A stretch of 9,840 nucleotides of DNA from Coriobacteriaceae bacterium (GCA_015062635.1 SUUF01000045.1:5317-15156); one strand, 5' to 3'; positions 1 to 7,300 are shown, numbered from the stretch's first letter. Notes: generated by a model not told the origin, from the letters alone. Program-made: numbers and translations.

Positions 1-181
1 AAGGCTGCTCCCTCCGGCCCGCCACGCCCCCGGCGCTCGCCAGATTGGCCCTCGCCGACCAGCGGCCCGAAGGAGGGGCCGCGGCGGCCTCCGGTCACAG
101 CCCCAAGGCTGCTCCCTCCGGCCCGCCACGCCCCCGGCGCTCGCCAGATTGGCCCTCGCCGACCAGCGGCCCGAAGGAGGG
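1..181. repeat. Tandem repeat, 104-bp period, cut by window start
   Basis: Bases 1-77 and 105-181 are identical over 77 positions, separated by a unique 27-base spacer (78-104). The first copy begins at the window edge, so the array may extend to the left. The unit is very GC-rich and self-complementary in places. Its ends carry related inverted segments (CTCCCTCCGGCCC near one end, GGCCCGAAGGAGGG near the other), GGCGCTCGCCA and TGGCCCTCGCC imperfectly face each other, and the spacer contains GGCCGC-G-GCGGCC (77-89) and CAGCC-CCAA-GGCTG (98-111). Read on the minus strand, the second copy encodes the C-terminal tail of the small protein at 95-436. This may be a dispersed structured repeat of the genome; I cannot name a family. 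Confidence 0.9.
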
Positions 182-436
182 AGCGCCTGATCGTCTGCGA
201 CTCCTGCAACTCATCGCAGCCAGCTGAAAAAGGAGAGGACCCCGCAGGGTCCCCTCGTTGCGCAGCTGCTTTTCCCAGTCGCGTTTTGCCTTGTGGCGGT
301 TGTATTTCGCGTCGCCGTGCGCGCCGGTCTTGCAGATGTGCGCGTTGTAGCGCGGCTTGCGTGCCAGCGTGGCCTCTTCCGCCGACAGGTGCCAAACAGC
401 GCCCGTCTTCGACGGCGTGTTTTTCCGCTTGGCCAT
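95..436 (-). CDS. Small basic uncharacterised protein (113 codons), tail encoded by repeat
   Basis: The frame runs from ATG at 436-434 to TGA at 97-95. The start is supported by a near-ideal ribosome binding site, AAAGGAGGTG (minus strand, 452-443), six bases before the ATG. Residues 1-60 look like a genuine compact protein: a Lys/Arg-rich start (MAKRKNTPSKTG), then VWHLSAEEATLARKPRYN, then a Cys/His-containing stretch (HICKTGAHGD, YNRHKAKRDWEKQ). Residues 61-70 coincide with an apparent intrinsic terminator (227-256). Residues from about 86 onward are encoded by the GC-rich repeat and look low-complexity (SGERRGRGGPEGAA). The ancestral protein may have ended near residue 60, with the present tail gained by loss of a stop codon. 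It is divergent from the hydrolase gene and shares its promoter region. I do not recognise the family. The basic charge would suit nucleic-acid binding, but that is a guess. Confidence 0.72.
   Translation of the reverse strand: MAKRKNTPSKTGAVWHLSAEEATLARKPRYNAHICKTGAHGDAKYNRHKAKRDWEKQLRNEGTLRGPLLFQLAAMSCRSRRRSGAPSFGPLVGEGQSGERRGRGGPEGAALGL
227..256 (-). terminator. Intrinsic terminator (minus strand) inside the 3' part of a coding frame
   Basis: On the minus strand, GAGGGGACCC (256-247), loop TGCG and GGGTCCTCTC (242-233) form a 10-bp stem with one G-U pair. C and then TTTTT (231-227) follow. This is the classical GC stem plus U-tract layout. It lies within codons 61-70 of the frame 95-436, so it either terminates most transcripts of that gene early or marks the old gene end. 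Confidence 0.65.
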
Positions 437-454
437 CTTGCCCACCTCCTTTCG

Positions 455-491
455 GTGAAATCGGTTGCGGTGAGGCATTATAATCAAGCCA
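455..491 (+). promoter_or_regulatory. Plus-strand promoter for the hydrolase; predicts a leaderless mRNA
   Basis: A perfect TATAAT lies at 479-484. A weak -35 candidate, GTGAAA (455-460), sits 18 bp upstream. Standard spacing places the transcription start at about 491, the A of the hydrolase ATG. No Shine-Dalgarno-like sequence precedes that ATG, in agreement with leaderless translation. Confidence 0.6.
470..482 (-). promoter_or_regulatory. Minus-strand promoter (-10) for the small basic protein gene
   Basis: The minus strand reads TATAAT at 482-477, a perfect -10 box in an otherwise GC-rich region. It would start RNA near 470, giving a leader of about 34 nt that contains the AAAGGAGGTG ribosome binding site. 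No good -35 match is seen 16-18 bp upstream. The element is the other half of the palindrome ATTATAAT (477-484) that also serves the plus strand. Confidence 0.55.
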
Positions 492-1300
492 TGGAAGAAA
501 AGATATACACCACCACCAGCGGTAACGTGCATTATTGGGTCGATGCGCCCAACCCGGCGCTGCCGTGGATGGTGTTCATCCCGGGCCTTACCGCCGACCA
601 TACGTTGTTCGCGCCGCAGCTTGCGTACTTCGCGGGGAAGGCCAACGTGTTCACGTGGGATGCTCCCGCGCATGCCGCGTCGCGTCCGTATCCGCTCGAT
701 TTCACGATGGACGATTACGCCCGCATCCTGCACGATATTTTCGCGGTCGAGGGCGTCGAGCGCCCCGTGTATGTGGGCCAGTCGCTCGGCGGCTATATCG
801 GGCAGGTGTACCTCGATTTGTTCCCCGGGTCGTTCGCAGGGTTCGTATCGGTCGATTCGGCGCCGTTGCAGCGGCGCTACTACCAGGCGTGGGAGCTTGC
901 CGCGCTCGAGCGCACCTACCGCATGTACGTGAGCATTCCCTGGAAGCTGCTGGTGGAGTGGGGTGCGCGCGGGGTTTCCTGCACGCCGGCGGGTCAGGCG
1001 AACATGCGCGAGATGATGTCGAAGTACGACCGCCTGGAGTTTTGCCGGCTCGCGGCCCATGGGTATCGGATGCTGGCCCGGGCGGCGAAGGCCGATCGTC
1101 CGTATGTCATCGATTGCCCGGCGCTGTTGCTGTGCGGCGAACACGATGCAGCCGGTTCGACCAAGCGCTACAACCGGGCGTGGCACGAAACGGGCGGCTT
1201 GCCGCTTGAATGGGTGCCCGGAGCCGGCCACAATTCCACCATCGATGCGCCCGAATACGTGAATGCCTGCATAGAGGAATTCGCCGCAGCCATTGCATAG
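491..1300 (+). CDS. Alpha/beta-hydrolase fold protein
   Basis: A 269-residue cytoplasmic protein of normal size for a single-domain alpha/beta hydrolase. The oxyanion-loop region is PGLTADHTLF (31-40). The nucleophile elbow GQSLGG puts the catalytic Ser at 98, and LLLCGEHDAAG supplies Asp219. GAGHNSTID supplies His247 just before the last helix. A cap-like insertion lies at about 125-200. No signal peptide or membrane segment is seen. The frame is open back to 293, but the upstream part overlaps the promoter and the divergent gene. The ATG at 491 coincides with the predicted transcription start, so I use it. The substrate cannot be read from sequence: esterase, lipase-like, haloperoxidase-like and C-C hydrolase relatives share these motifs. 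It stands alone, with a REP-like array immediately downstream. Confidence 0.88.
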   Translation: MEEKIYTTTSGNVHYWVDAPNPALPWMVFIPGLTADHTLFAPQLAYFAGKANVFTWDAPAHAASRPYPLDFTMDDYARILHDIFAVEGVERPVYVGQSLGGYIGQVYLDLFPGSFAGFVSVDSAPLQRRYYQAWELAALERTYRMYVSIPWKLLVEWGARGVSCTPAGQANMREMMSKYDRLEFCRLAAHGYRMLARAAKADRPYVIDCPALLLCGEHDAAGSTKRYNRAWHETGGLPLEWVPGAGHNSTIDAPEYVNACIEEFAAAIA

Positions 1301-1338
1301 TGCGCATTCCCCAGGTATGTCCCCGGGCGCCACAGGTA

Positions 1339-1360
1339 TGTCCCCGGTCTCCCGGGGACA
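1339..1360. repeat. Perfect hairpin in the REP-like array, copy 1
   Basis: TGTCCCCGG (1339-1347), loop TCTC, CCGGGGACA (1352-1360) make a perfect 9-bp stem. CCGGGGA (1352-1358) can alternatively pair with TCCCCGG (1362-1368). No T-tract follows. It may still impede transcription or stabilise the 3' end of the hydrolase mRNA. Confidence 0.8.
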
Positions 1361-1380
1361 GTCCCCGGGCGCCACAGGTA

Positions 1381-1402
1381 TGTCCCCGGTCTCCCGGGGA
1401 CA
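1381..1402. repeat. Perfect hairpin in the REP-like array, copy 2
   Basis: An exact second copy of the 22-bp TGTCCCCGG-TCTC-CCGGGGACA palindrome, 42 bp after the first. The same alternative pairing with the following TCCCCGG is possible. Confidence 0.8.
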
Positions 1403-1513
1403 GTCCCCGGTCGCCACAAGTATGTCCCCGGTCGCCACATGTATGTCCCTACCGGCCCATGGTGCTGGGGTGGTTGGCGCGATAATGTCGGGGCCTGCGA
1501 CGGCGTAATGCGC

Positions 1514-1519
1514 TACTAT
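1514..1519 (+). promoter_or_regulatory. Possible -10 box of the transporter pair
   Basis: TACTAT at 1514-1519 is the best -10-like sequence upstream of the GTG at 1550 and would give a leader of about 24 nt. No convincing -35 is present at normal spacing. GATAAT at 1481-1486 is an alternative. Weak call. Confidence 0.3.
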
Positions 1520-1549
1520 GCTCGCATTCGTTTCGTGAAAGGGCGGTCC

Positions 1550-2305
1550 GTGGAATTCCTCATCGTGTGCCCGCTGGCGTTCATCGCCGGCTTCGTGGAC
1601 GCCATCGCAGGAGGTGGCGGGCTCATCTCGTTGCCCGCGTTCATCTTCGCAGGGCTTCCCGTGCACAATGCCCTGGGCACGAACAAGCTCATGTCGGCCA
1701 TGGGCACGACCATCTCGACCGTGCGCTACGCCCTTTCGGGATACATGGTGAAGGCCTTCGTCGTGGTGGGCGTGGCCTGCGGCCTCACCGGTTCGGCCCT
1801 CGGCTCGAACCTCGCGCTGCTCGCCGACGCCCAGGTGCTGAAGACGGTGATGCTCGTCGCGTTGCCGTTCATCGCCTACTTCGTGCTGAAGACCAAGGAC
1901 CTCGACGTGTTCGCCGATCCCGACATGCCGCGCCGCCGCGCGATGCTCATCACGGCGGGGGTGGCGCTGGTAGTGGGCGTCTACGACGGTTTCTACGGGC
2001 CGGGCACGGGCACGTTCCTGTTGCTGCTGCTCACGACGGTCGCGCACCAGGACATCCGCACGGCGGCGGGCACGACCAAGGCCATCAACCTCTCCACTAA
2101 CCTCGCGGCGCTTACGGTGTTCCTGGTGAACGGCGCGGTGTGGCTGCCGCTCGGGATCGTCGCCGGCGTGTTCAACATCGCCGGCAACTACCTGGGCTCG
2201 CGCAAGTTCACGCGCGAGGGCTCGCGCATCACGCGCCCCATCATGCTCGTGGTGCTCGTGCTGTTCGCGGCACGGCTCGTGTTCGACCTTGTGACGGGCG
2301 CCTAG
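1550..2305 (+). CDS. TSUP-family (TauE/SafE, YfcA-type) membrane transporter
   Basis: A 251-residue polytopic inner-membrane protein of normal TSUP length with the internal two-repeat organisation. Repeat 1 has AGFVDAIAGGGGLISLPA (residues 13-30) and then the LGTNKL segment. Repeat 2 has GVYDGFYGPGTGTF (143-155) and then TTKAINLSTNLAAL. These Gly-rich motifs are the family hallmark. TSUP proteins export or import sulfur-containing or small organic anions (sulfite, sulfoacetate, taurine-related compounds); the substrate here is unknown. The frame is open upstream, and an ATG at 1508 is possible. I choose GTG at 1550 because it starts directly at the first hydrophobic helix, gives the normal family length, has a weak AAAGGG upstream (about 1538-1543), and lies after the candidate -10. 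The next transporter gene follows after 28 nt. Confidence 0.88.
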   Translation: MEFLIVCPLAFIAGFVDAIAGGGGLISLPAFIFAGLPVHNALGTNKLMSAMGTTISTVRYALSGYMVKAFVVVGVACGLTGSALGSNLALLADAQVLKTVMLVALPFIAYFVLKTKDLDVFADPDMPRRRAMLITAGVALVVGVYDGFYGPGTGTFLLLLLTTVAHQDIRTAAGTTKAINLSTNLAALTVFLVNGAVWLPLGIVAGVFNIAGNYLGSRKFTREGSRITRPIMLVVLVLFAARLVFDLVTGA

Positions 2306-2333
2306 GCGCGCTGGGTGCGGGCAGGTCGGCATC

Positions 2334-3452
2334 ATGCGGAATCGGATCATCGTGTTCTTGCGCAGCCAGGCGGTGCTCTGCATCGCCTTCGCGTGCGCGT
2401 GCGTGTCGCTCGTGGCGGCCGGCGATGTGTCGCAGGTGCCGGGCTACATCGACTGGCGGGTTATCGCGCTGTTGTTCTGCCTGATGGCAGCCGTGGCCGG
2501 CCTGCAGAAGAGCGGGCTTATGGGACATGTCGCGCGCGGGCTCGTGCGCGGGCGCCACAGCCAGCGCGCGGTGTGCTTCATGTTGGTGATGCTGCCGTTC
2601 TTCGCGTCGATGCTCGTGACGAACGATGTCGCGCTCATCACCTTCGTGCCGCTGGCCACGCTTGCGCTCGAGGCGGCCGGCTGGCACGACCGGCTCGCGT
2701 ACGTCATCGTGCTGCAGGCGGTCGCCGCGAACCTCGGCGGCATGGTCACACCCGTTGGTAATCCGCAGAACCTGTTCATCTTCACGACCTACGGGCTTTC
2801 GGCCGCCGACTTCGCGGCCGCGCTCGCGCCGTTTGGGCTGCTCGCGCTCGCGATGACGGGCCTCGCGTGCCTGCGGTGCTCCCGCGAGGTGTCGGACGTG
2901 CGCATCAAGCGCGTCGACGACCCGGTCGACCGCAAGCGCGTCGCGCTGCATGGCGCGCTGTTCGCGGTGGGCCTGCTCGCGGTGCTGCGCATCCTGCCCT
3001 GGCAGGCGGCGCTCGCGCTGGTGGCGGCCGCGCTGCTCGCCTTCGACCGCCAGATCTTCCGCCGCGTCGATTACGGGCTGCTCGCCACGTTCGTGTGCTT
3101 CTTCGTGTTCTCGGGCAACATGGCGCACCTGCCCGCGCTGGGGGAATGGCTATCGGGCCTGATGGCAAGCCACCCGATGCTCACGAGCCTGCTGGCGAGC
3201 CAGGTGGTGAGCAACGTGCCCGCCTCGGTGCTGTTGGCCGGGTTCACGCAGAATTGGCACTCGCTGCTCATCGGCGTCGACCTCGGCGGCCTCGGCACGC
3301 CCATCGCCTCGCTCGCGAGCCTTATCGCGCTGAAGCTCTACCTGTATGCGCCCGGTGCGTCGACTGGGGCGTTCATGAAGGTGTTCGCGCTGGTGAACGC
3401 CTTGTTCCTTGCAGCGATGGTGGGACTGTACGCCGTGCTGTACGTGCTGTAG
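2334..3452 (+). CDS. ArsB/CitT-type anion permease (ion transporter superfamily)
   Basis: A 372-residue membrane protein with about ten hydrophobic segments and an inverted-repeat pattern. The first half carries VTNDVALITFVP (95-106) and GGMVTPVGNPQNLF (135-148). The second half carries VVSNVPASVLLAG (291-303) and GGLGTPIASLAS (318-329). The paired N-D/N-P and GxxxTPxG(N) signatures are those of the ArsB/NhaD/SLC13 (CitMHS) group, which moves dicarboxylates, arsenite/antimonite, sulfate-like anions or sodium/protons. Full-length relatives usually have 400-450 residues, so this is a short version, but both halves are intact. There is no ArsR, ArsA or ArsC nearby, so arsenite export is not supported by context. 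The start ATG at 2334 has only a weak AGG (2323-2325). The 28-nt gap suggests co-transcription with the TSUP gene. Confidence 0.85.
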   Translation: MRNRIIVFLRSQAVLCIAFACACVSLVAAGDVSQVPGYIDWRVIALLFCLMAAVAGLQKSGLMGHVARGLVRGRHSQRAVCFMLVMLPFFASMLVTNDVALITFVPLATLALEAAGWHDRLAYVIVLQAVAANLGGMVTPVGNPQNLFIFTTYGLSAADFAAALAPFGLLALAMTGLACLRCSREVSDVRIKRVDDPVDRKRVALHGALFAVGLLAVLRILPWQAALALVAAALLAFDRQIFRRVDYGLLATFVCFFVFSGNMAHLPALGEWLSGLMASHPMLTSLLASQVVSNVPASVLLAGFTQNWHSLLIGVDLGGLGTPIASLASLIALKLYLYAPGASTGAFMKVFALVNALFLAAMVGLYAVLYVL

Positions 3453-3463
3453 GCACGCTTGGG

Positions 3464-3496
3464 CCCGCCATCCGGCGACGTGGCTTTCATGGCGGG
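3464..3496. terminator. Inverted repeat after the permease gene, possible terminator
   Basis: CCCGCCAT (3464-3471) and ATGGCGGG (3489-3496) are perfect 8-bp inverted repeats separated by 17 nt, starting 12 nt after the permease stop. The downstream sequence is GGTTGC with no real T-tract, so it would be a weak or factor-dependent terminator. It could also be a protein site next to the TetR promoter. Confidence 0.4.
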
Positions 3497-3498
3497 GG

Positions 3499-3533
3499 TT
3501 GCACTTTGCCGGCACTTGCCTATACTCGTAATT
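3499..3533 (+). promoter_or_regulatory. Promoter of the TetR/dehydratase unit
   Basis: TATACT (3521-3526) matches five of six -10 positions. TTGCAC (3499-3504) is a partial -35 at 16-bp spacing. The predicted transcription start is near 3533, in an AT-rich island that stands out from the GC-rich surroundings. Confidence 0.55.
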
Positions 3534-3567
3534 AAACATAGTGTTCAATAATGGACAGCATGTTTAA
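3532..3567. promoter_or_regulatory. 36-bp interrupted palindrome, probable TetR operator
   Basis: TTAAACAT (3532-3539) and ATGTTTAA (3560-3567) are perfect inverted repeats. Inside them TGTTCA (3542-3547) and TGGACA (3552-3557) are inverted with one mismatch. Both pairs share the same centre (between 3549 and 3550). The site starts at the predicted transcription start, so a bound dimer or pair of dimers would block initiation or early elongation. The obvious candidate binder is the TetR protein encoded 26 bp downstream. Confidence 0.7.
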
Positions 3568-3592
3568 AAGCCGACTTCGGAACAGGAGGGAC

Positions 3593-4294
3593 ATGCCCAC
3601 ACTCGAGAAGACACGGCCGGCGGCCAAGGCCGAGCGGGTGCCTTCGCGGCGGCAGGCGGCTGCTTCCCGGCATGCGTTGCCGGCGCATGAGGCCTCGGGC
3701 GAAGACCGGCGCATCACGCGTTCGCGCGCGGCGCTGCGCCAGGCGCTCATCGAGCTCATGGAAGAGCGCGGCCTCGAGGCCATCACGGTGAACGACCTGT
3801 GCACCCGGGCCGGCCTGACGCGCGGCACCTTCTACAACCATTACCAGGACAAAGACGCCCTGCTCGCCGCTTTCGAGCAGGAAGTGCTCGACGGGCTCGT
3901 TTCCTTCGAACGGCGCCTGGGCGACCTCGACATGGAGACCGCGCTGACGTTCATCGTGCAAAGGCGGCCGCTGCCGCTGCTCGTCGACATCTTCGATTAC
4001 CTGCGCGACCAGGGCGATTTCCTGCATGCGGCGCTGGGGCCGGGCGGCGATGTGTGCTTCGGCCCGCTGCTGCGCGATTCGCTGTGCACGCAGATCGTCG
4101 AGAGCATCCTGCATCAGCAATACCGCGATAATCCCACGGCGTTCGTGGGCTACTACGTCGCGTTTTACGCTTCGGCCTACCTGGGGGTCATCACGCGCTG
4201 GGTGCAAACCGGCATGCGCGAGACCTCCGACGAGATGGCGCTCATCAGCGAGCGCCTGCTGTTCATCCAACCGGGCGAATCTATCGAGCTGTAA
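3593..4294 (+). CDS. TetR/AcrR-family transcriptional regulator
   Basis: A 233-residue DNA-binding repressor-type protein. After a long basic, Ala-rich N-terminal arm (1-40) comes the TetR helical bundle: ITRSRAALRQALIELMEERG (41-60), then the helix-turn-helix ITVNDLCTRAGLTRGTFYNHYQDKDAL (64-90), a near-consensus match. The C-terminal domain (about 95-230) ends in AYLGVITRWVQTGMRETSDEM, as in regulators with the TetR_C_8-like ligand domain. ATG at 3593 is chosen because AGGAGG (3584-3589) lies just upstream, although only 3 nt away. The in-frame ATGs at 3551 and 3560 have no ribosome binding site and lie inside the palindromic operator. It probably controls itself and the giant iron-sulfur gene 26 nt downstream, plausibly in response to an acyl-CoA or carboxylic acid (inference). 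Confidence 0.9.
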   Translation: MPTLEKTRPAAKAERVPSRRQAAASRHALPAHEASGEDRRITRSRAALRQALIELMEERGLEAITVNDLCTRAGLTRGTFYNHYQDKDALLAAFEQEVLDGLVSFERRLGDLDMETALTFIVQRRPLPLLVDIFDYLRDQGDFLHAALGPGGDVCFGPLLRDSLCTQIVESILHQQYRDNPTAFVGYYVAFYASAYLGVITRWVQTGMRETSDEMALISERLLFIQPGESIEL

Positions 4295-4320
4295 CGCTTG
4301 CGACCATAAAAGGGGAAACC

Positions 4321-7300
4321 ATGGATACCTTGCAGAACAAGAAACCGAGCGACGCGGCTGCCGAAGGCGGCCTCGACCCGCGCGTCACCGTCGTCGCCGC
4401 CGATGCCGCGGCCAGCCCGCAGCCGGTGGGCGAGGGCCTGCTGCGCATCGGCATCGACGTGGGATCGACCACGGTGAAGTTCGCCATCTTGGACCCGCAG
4501 AACAACATCCTGTACGCCATCTACCGGCGCCATCATGCCGACGTGCGCGCGACGGTCGTGGAAGTGCTCGAGGAAGCCTGCGCGCGCTACGGCGACAACG
4601 TCATGACCATCGCCATCACCGGTTCCGGCGGCCTGCTGCTGGCACAGTGGCTCGGCGTGCAGTTCGTGCAGGAGGTCATCGCGAGCAAGACCGCGGTCGA
4701 AACCTATATTCCCAAGACCGATGTGGCCATCGAGCTCGGCGGCGAGGACGCGAAGATCATCTACTTCGACGGGGGCAGCATCGAGCAGCGCATGAACGGC
4801 ACCTGCGCGGGCGGCACCGGCGCGTTCATCGACCAGATGGCCGTGCTGCTCGACACCGACGCGACCGGCCTGAACGAGCTCGCGAAGAGCCACGAGATCC
4901 TGTATCCCATCGCGAGCCGCTGCGGCGTGTTCGCGAAGACCGACGTGCAGCCGCTGCTCAACGAGGGCGCGCGCAAGGAGGACATCGCCGCGAGCATCTT
5001 CCAGTCGGTGGTGACGCAGACCATCTCGGGCCTGGCCTGCGGGCATCCCATCCGCGGCCATGTGGCCTTCCTCGGCGGCCCGCTGCAGTACCTGCCGCAG
5101 CTGCGCGAGCGCTTCTACGATTCGCTGAACCTCGACGACGAGCACATCATCATCCCCGAGAACGCGCACCTGTTCGTGGCCGCGGGCTGCGGCATCGCAG
5201 GCGCGAAGGAAGCCACGCCCGAGCGCCTGAACGACGTGCTCACGCGCTTGAAGAACCTCGGCGACATCCAAGGCAGCGACGTCGAGCGCCTCGACCCGCT
5301 GTTCGCGAACGACGCCGAATACGAGGAGTTCCGCGCCCGCCACGACCAGGAGAAGGTGAAGCGCGGCGACCTCTCGACCTATGCCGGCAACGTGTTCCTG
5401 GGCATCGACGCGGGCTCCACCACGCTGAAGACGGCGCTCATCGGCGAGGACGGCGAGCTGCTGTGGACCTACTACGTGAACAACAAGGGCGACGTGCTGG
5501 GCACCGCCAAGCGCGCGCTGAAGGAGATGTATTCGCTGCTGCCGACGAGCGAGACCGGCGCGCCGCTGGTGAACATCGGGCACGCCACGGTGACGGGCTA
5601 TGGCGAGGGCCTGCTGCTCGAGGCGCTTGGCGTCGACTCGGGCGAGATCGAGACCGTCGCGCACCTGCGCGGCGCCGACGAGATGCTGCCCGGCGTCGAG
5701 TTCATCCTCGACATCGGCGGGCAGGACATGAAGTGCCTGCGCGTGCGCGACGGCGTCATCGACCACATCATGCTCAACGAGGCCTGCAGCTCGGGCTGCG
5801 GCAGCTTCATCGAGAGCTTCGCGAGCGGCCTGAACCTCGAGATCTCGGAGTTCGCCGCCACCGCGAACCGCGCCGAGCACCCAGTCGACCTGGGCAGCCG
5901 CTGCACCGTGTTCATGAATTCCCGCGTGAAGCAGGCGCAGAAGGAAGGCGCCACGGTCGGTGACATCGCCGCCGGCCTGGCCATTTCGGTCGTGAAGAAC
6001 GCCCTGTTCAAGGTCATCAAGATCCGCGACCCCAAGGAGGTCGGCAACAAGGTCATCGTGCAGGGCGGCACGTTCCTGAACGATGCGGTGCTGCGCAGCT
6101 TCGAGCAGCTCTCGGGCGTGAACGCGGTTCGTCCCGACATCGCGGGTTGCATGGGCGCCTACGGCGCGGCCCTGCTCGCGCGCGACCGCTACCACGAGGC
6201 CGTCTTCCGCCAGCAGCAGGGCGAGCAGGTCGGCGCGGCCCATGCGCTCGGCGCCGATGCGCTCATCACGAGCCACCTGCTGACGCCCGACCAGCTCGAC
6301 GCGCTGCAGCCCAAGCAGCACACGACGCGCTGCAAGGCGTGCGAGAACCACTGCCTGCTCACGATCAACGACTTCGGCAAAGACCCGCACACCGGCAAGC
6401 GCCGCCGCTTCATCACGGGCAACCGCTGCGAGAAGGGCGCGGGCAACGCGAACGCCAAGAGCAACGTTCCCAACCTGTTCGAGTACAAGGCGAAGCGCCT
6501 GTTCGGGTACACGCCGCTCGCGCCGGAAGACGCGCCGCGCGGCACCGTGGGCATCCCGCGCGTGCTGAACATGTACGAGAACTACCCGTTCTGGTTCACG
6601 TTCTTCACCGAGCTGGGCTTCCGGGTCATCGTTTCCGACCCGTCCACGAAGAAGACCTACGAGGCGGGCATCGAGTCGATTCCGTCGGAAAACGCCTGCT
6701 ACCCGGCGAAGATCAGCCACGGGCACATCATGAACCTGCTGGCGAAGCACCCCGATTTCATCTGGATGCCCTGCGCGAAGTGGGAGCGCCAGGAAGACGA
6801 GACCGCCGGCAACCACTACAACTGCCCGATGGTCATGAGCTATTCCGAGGCGCTGCGCCTGAACATCGACGAGCTGAAGACGAGCGACGTGGCGTTCGTG
6901 AACCCGTTCCTTCCGTACGACCAGAAGGAGAAGCTGAAGAAGCGCCTGTTCATCGAGCTGGTGAAGAACAACGCGAACGTGATGACGAAGCATGCGCCGG
7001 CGCCGAGCCAGAAGGACATCGACCGGGCGGTCGACATCGCGTGGGCCGAGGACCAGCGCTTCCACGACGACATGCACGCGAAGGGCGTCGAGACCCTGAA
7101 GTGGATGGAAGAGACCCACACGCATGGCATCGTGCTGGCCGGGCGCCCCTACCATAACGACCCCGAGATCAACCACGCCATTCCCGAGCTGCTCACGAGC
7201 TTCGGGCTCGCGGTCCTGACGGAAGATTCCGTCGCGCACCTGGGCACGCTCGAGCGCCCGATTCGCGTGGTCGACCAGTGGATGTACCACACGCGCCTGT

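Larger units (their letters stand above)
1316..1462. repeat. REP-like array of 21-bp units
   Basis: Units beginning TATGTCCCCGG or ACAGTCCCCGG recur at 1316, 1337, 1358, 1379, 1400, 1421 and 1442, exactly 21 bp apart, the last degenerate. A 42-bp pair is duplicated (1337-1378 and 1379-1420). The array fills the gap between the hydrolase stop (1300) and the upstream region of the TSUP gene. All units are free of stops in some frames, but nothing suggests translation. The TGTCCCC/GGGGACA core resembles the palindromic REP elements mobilised by Y1-type (RAYT) transposases in other bacteria; that assignment is inference. Confidence 0.85.

Noticed and set aside
293..490. N-terminal extension of the hydrolase from ATG 293
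   Set aside because: It would overlap the divergent gene and include the promoter palindrome. The added residues are Arg/Val-rich and unlike the family, which starts close to MEEKIY.
1168..1440. Minus-strand frame with repeated WRPGTYL/GRPGTVP heptads
   Set aside because: The heptads are simply the translation of the 21-bp REP-like units. There is no ribosome binding site, and the frame runs antisense into the hydrolase gene.
1316..1462. CRISPR array
   Set aside because: The units are contiguous and related to each other, with no unique spacers of constant length, and no cas genes are present.
437..2383. Minus-strand frame continuing upstream of the small basic protein
   Set aside because: Only the part from 436 to 95 has start signals. 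The upstream stretch is antisense to the hydrolase, the repeat array and the TSUP gene, and has biased composition.
2334..3452. Arsenic resistance operon
   Set aside because: The permease is only distantly ArsB-like by motif, and no arsR, arsA, arsC or arsD is found nearby.
4026..5963. Plus-strand 645-codon frame overlapping TetR and the giant gene
   Set aside because: It is a +1-type shadow, very Arg/Ala-rich, with no motif, and conflicts with two well-supported genes.
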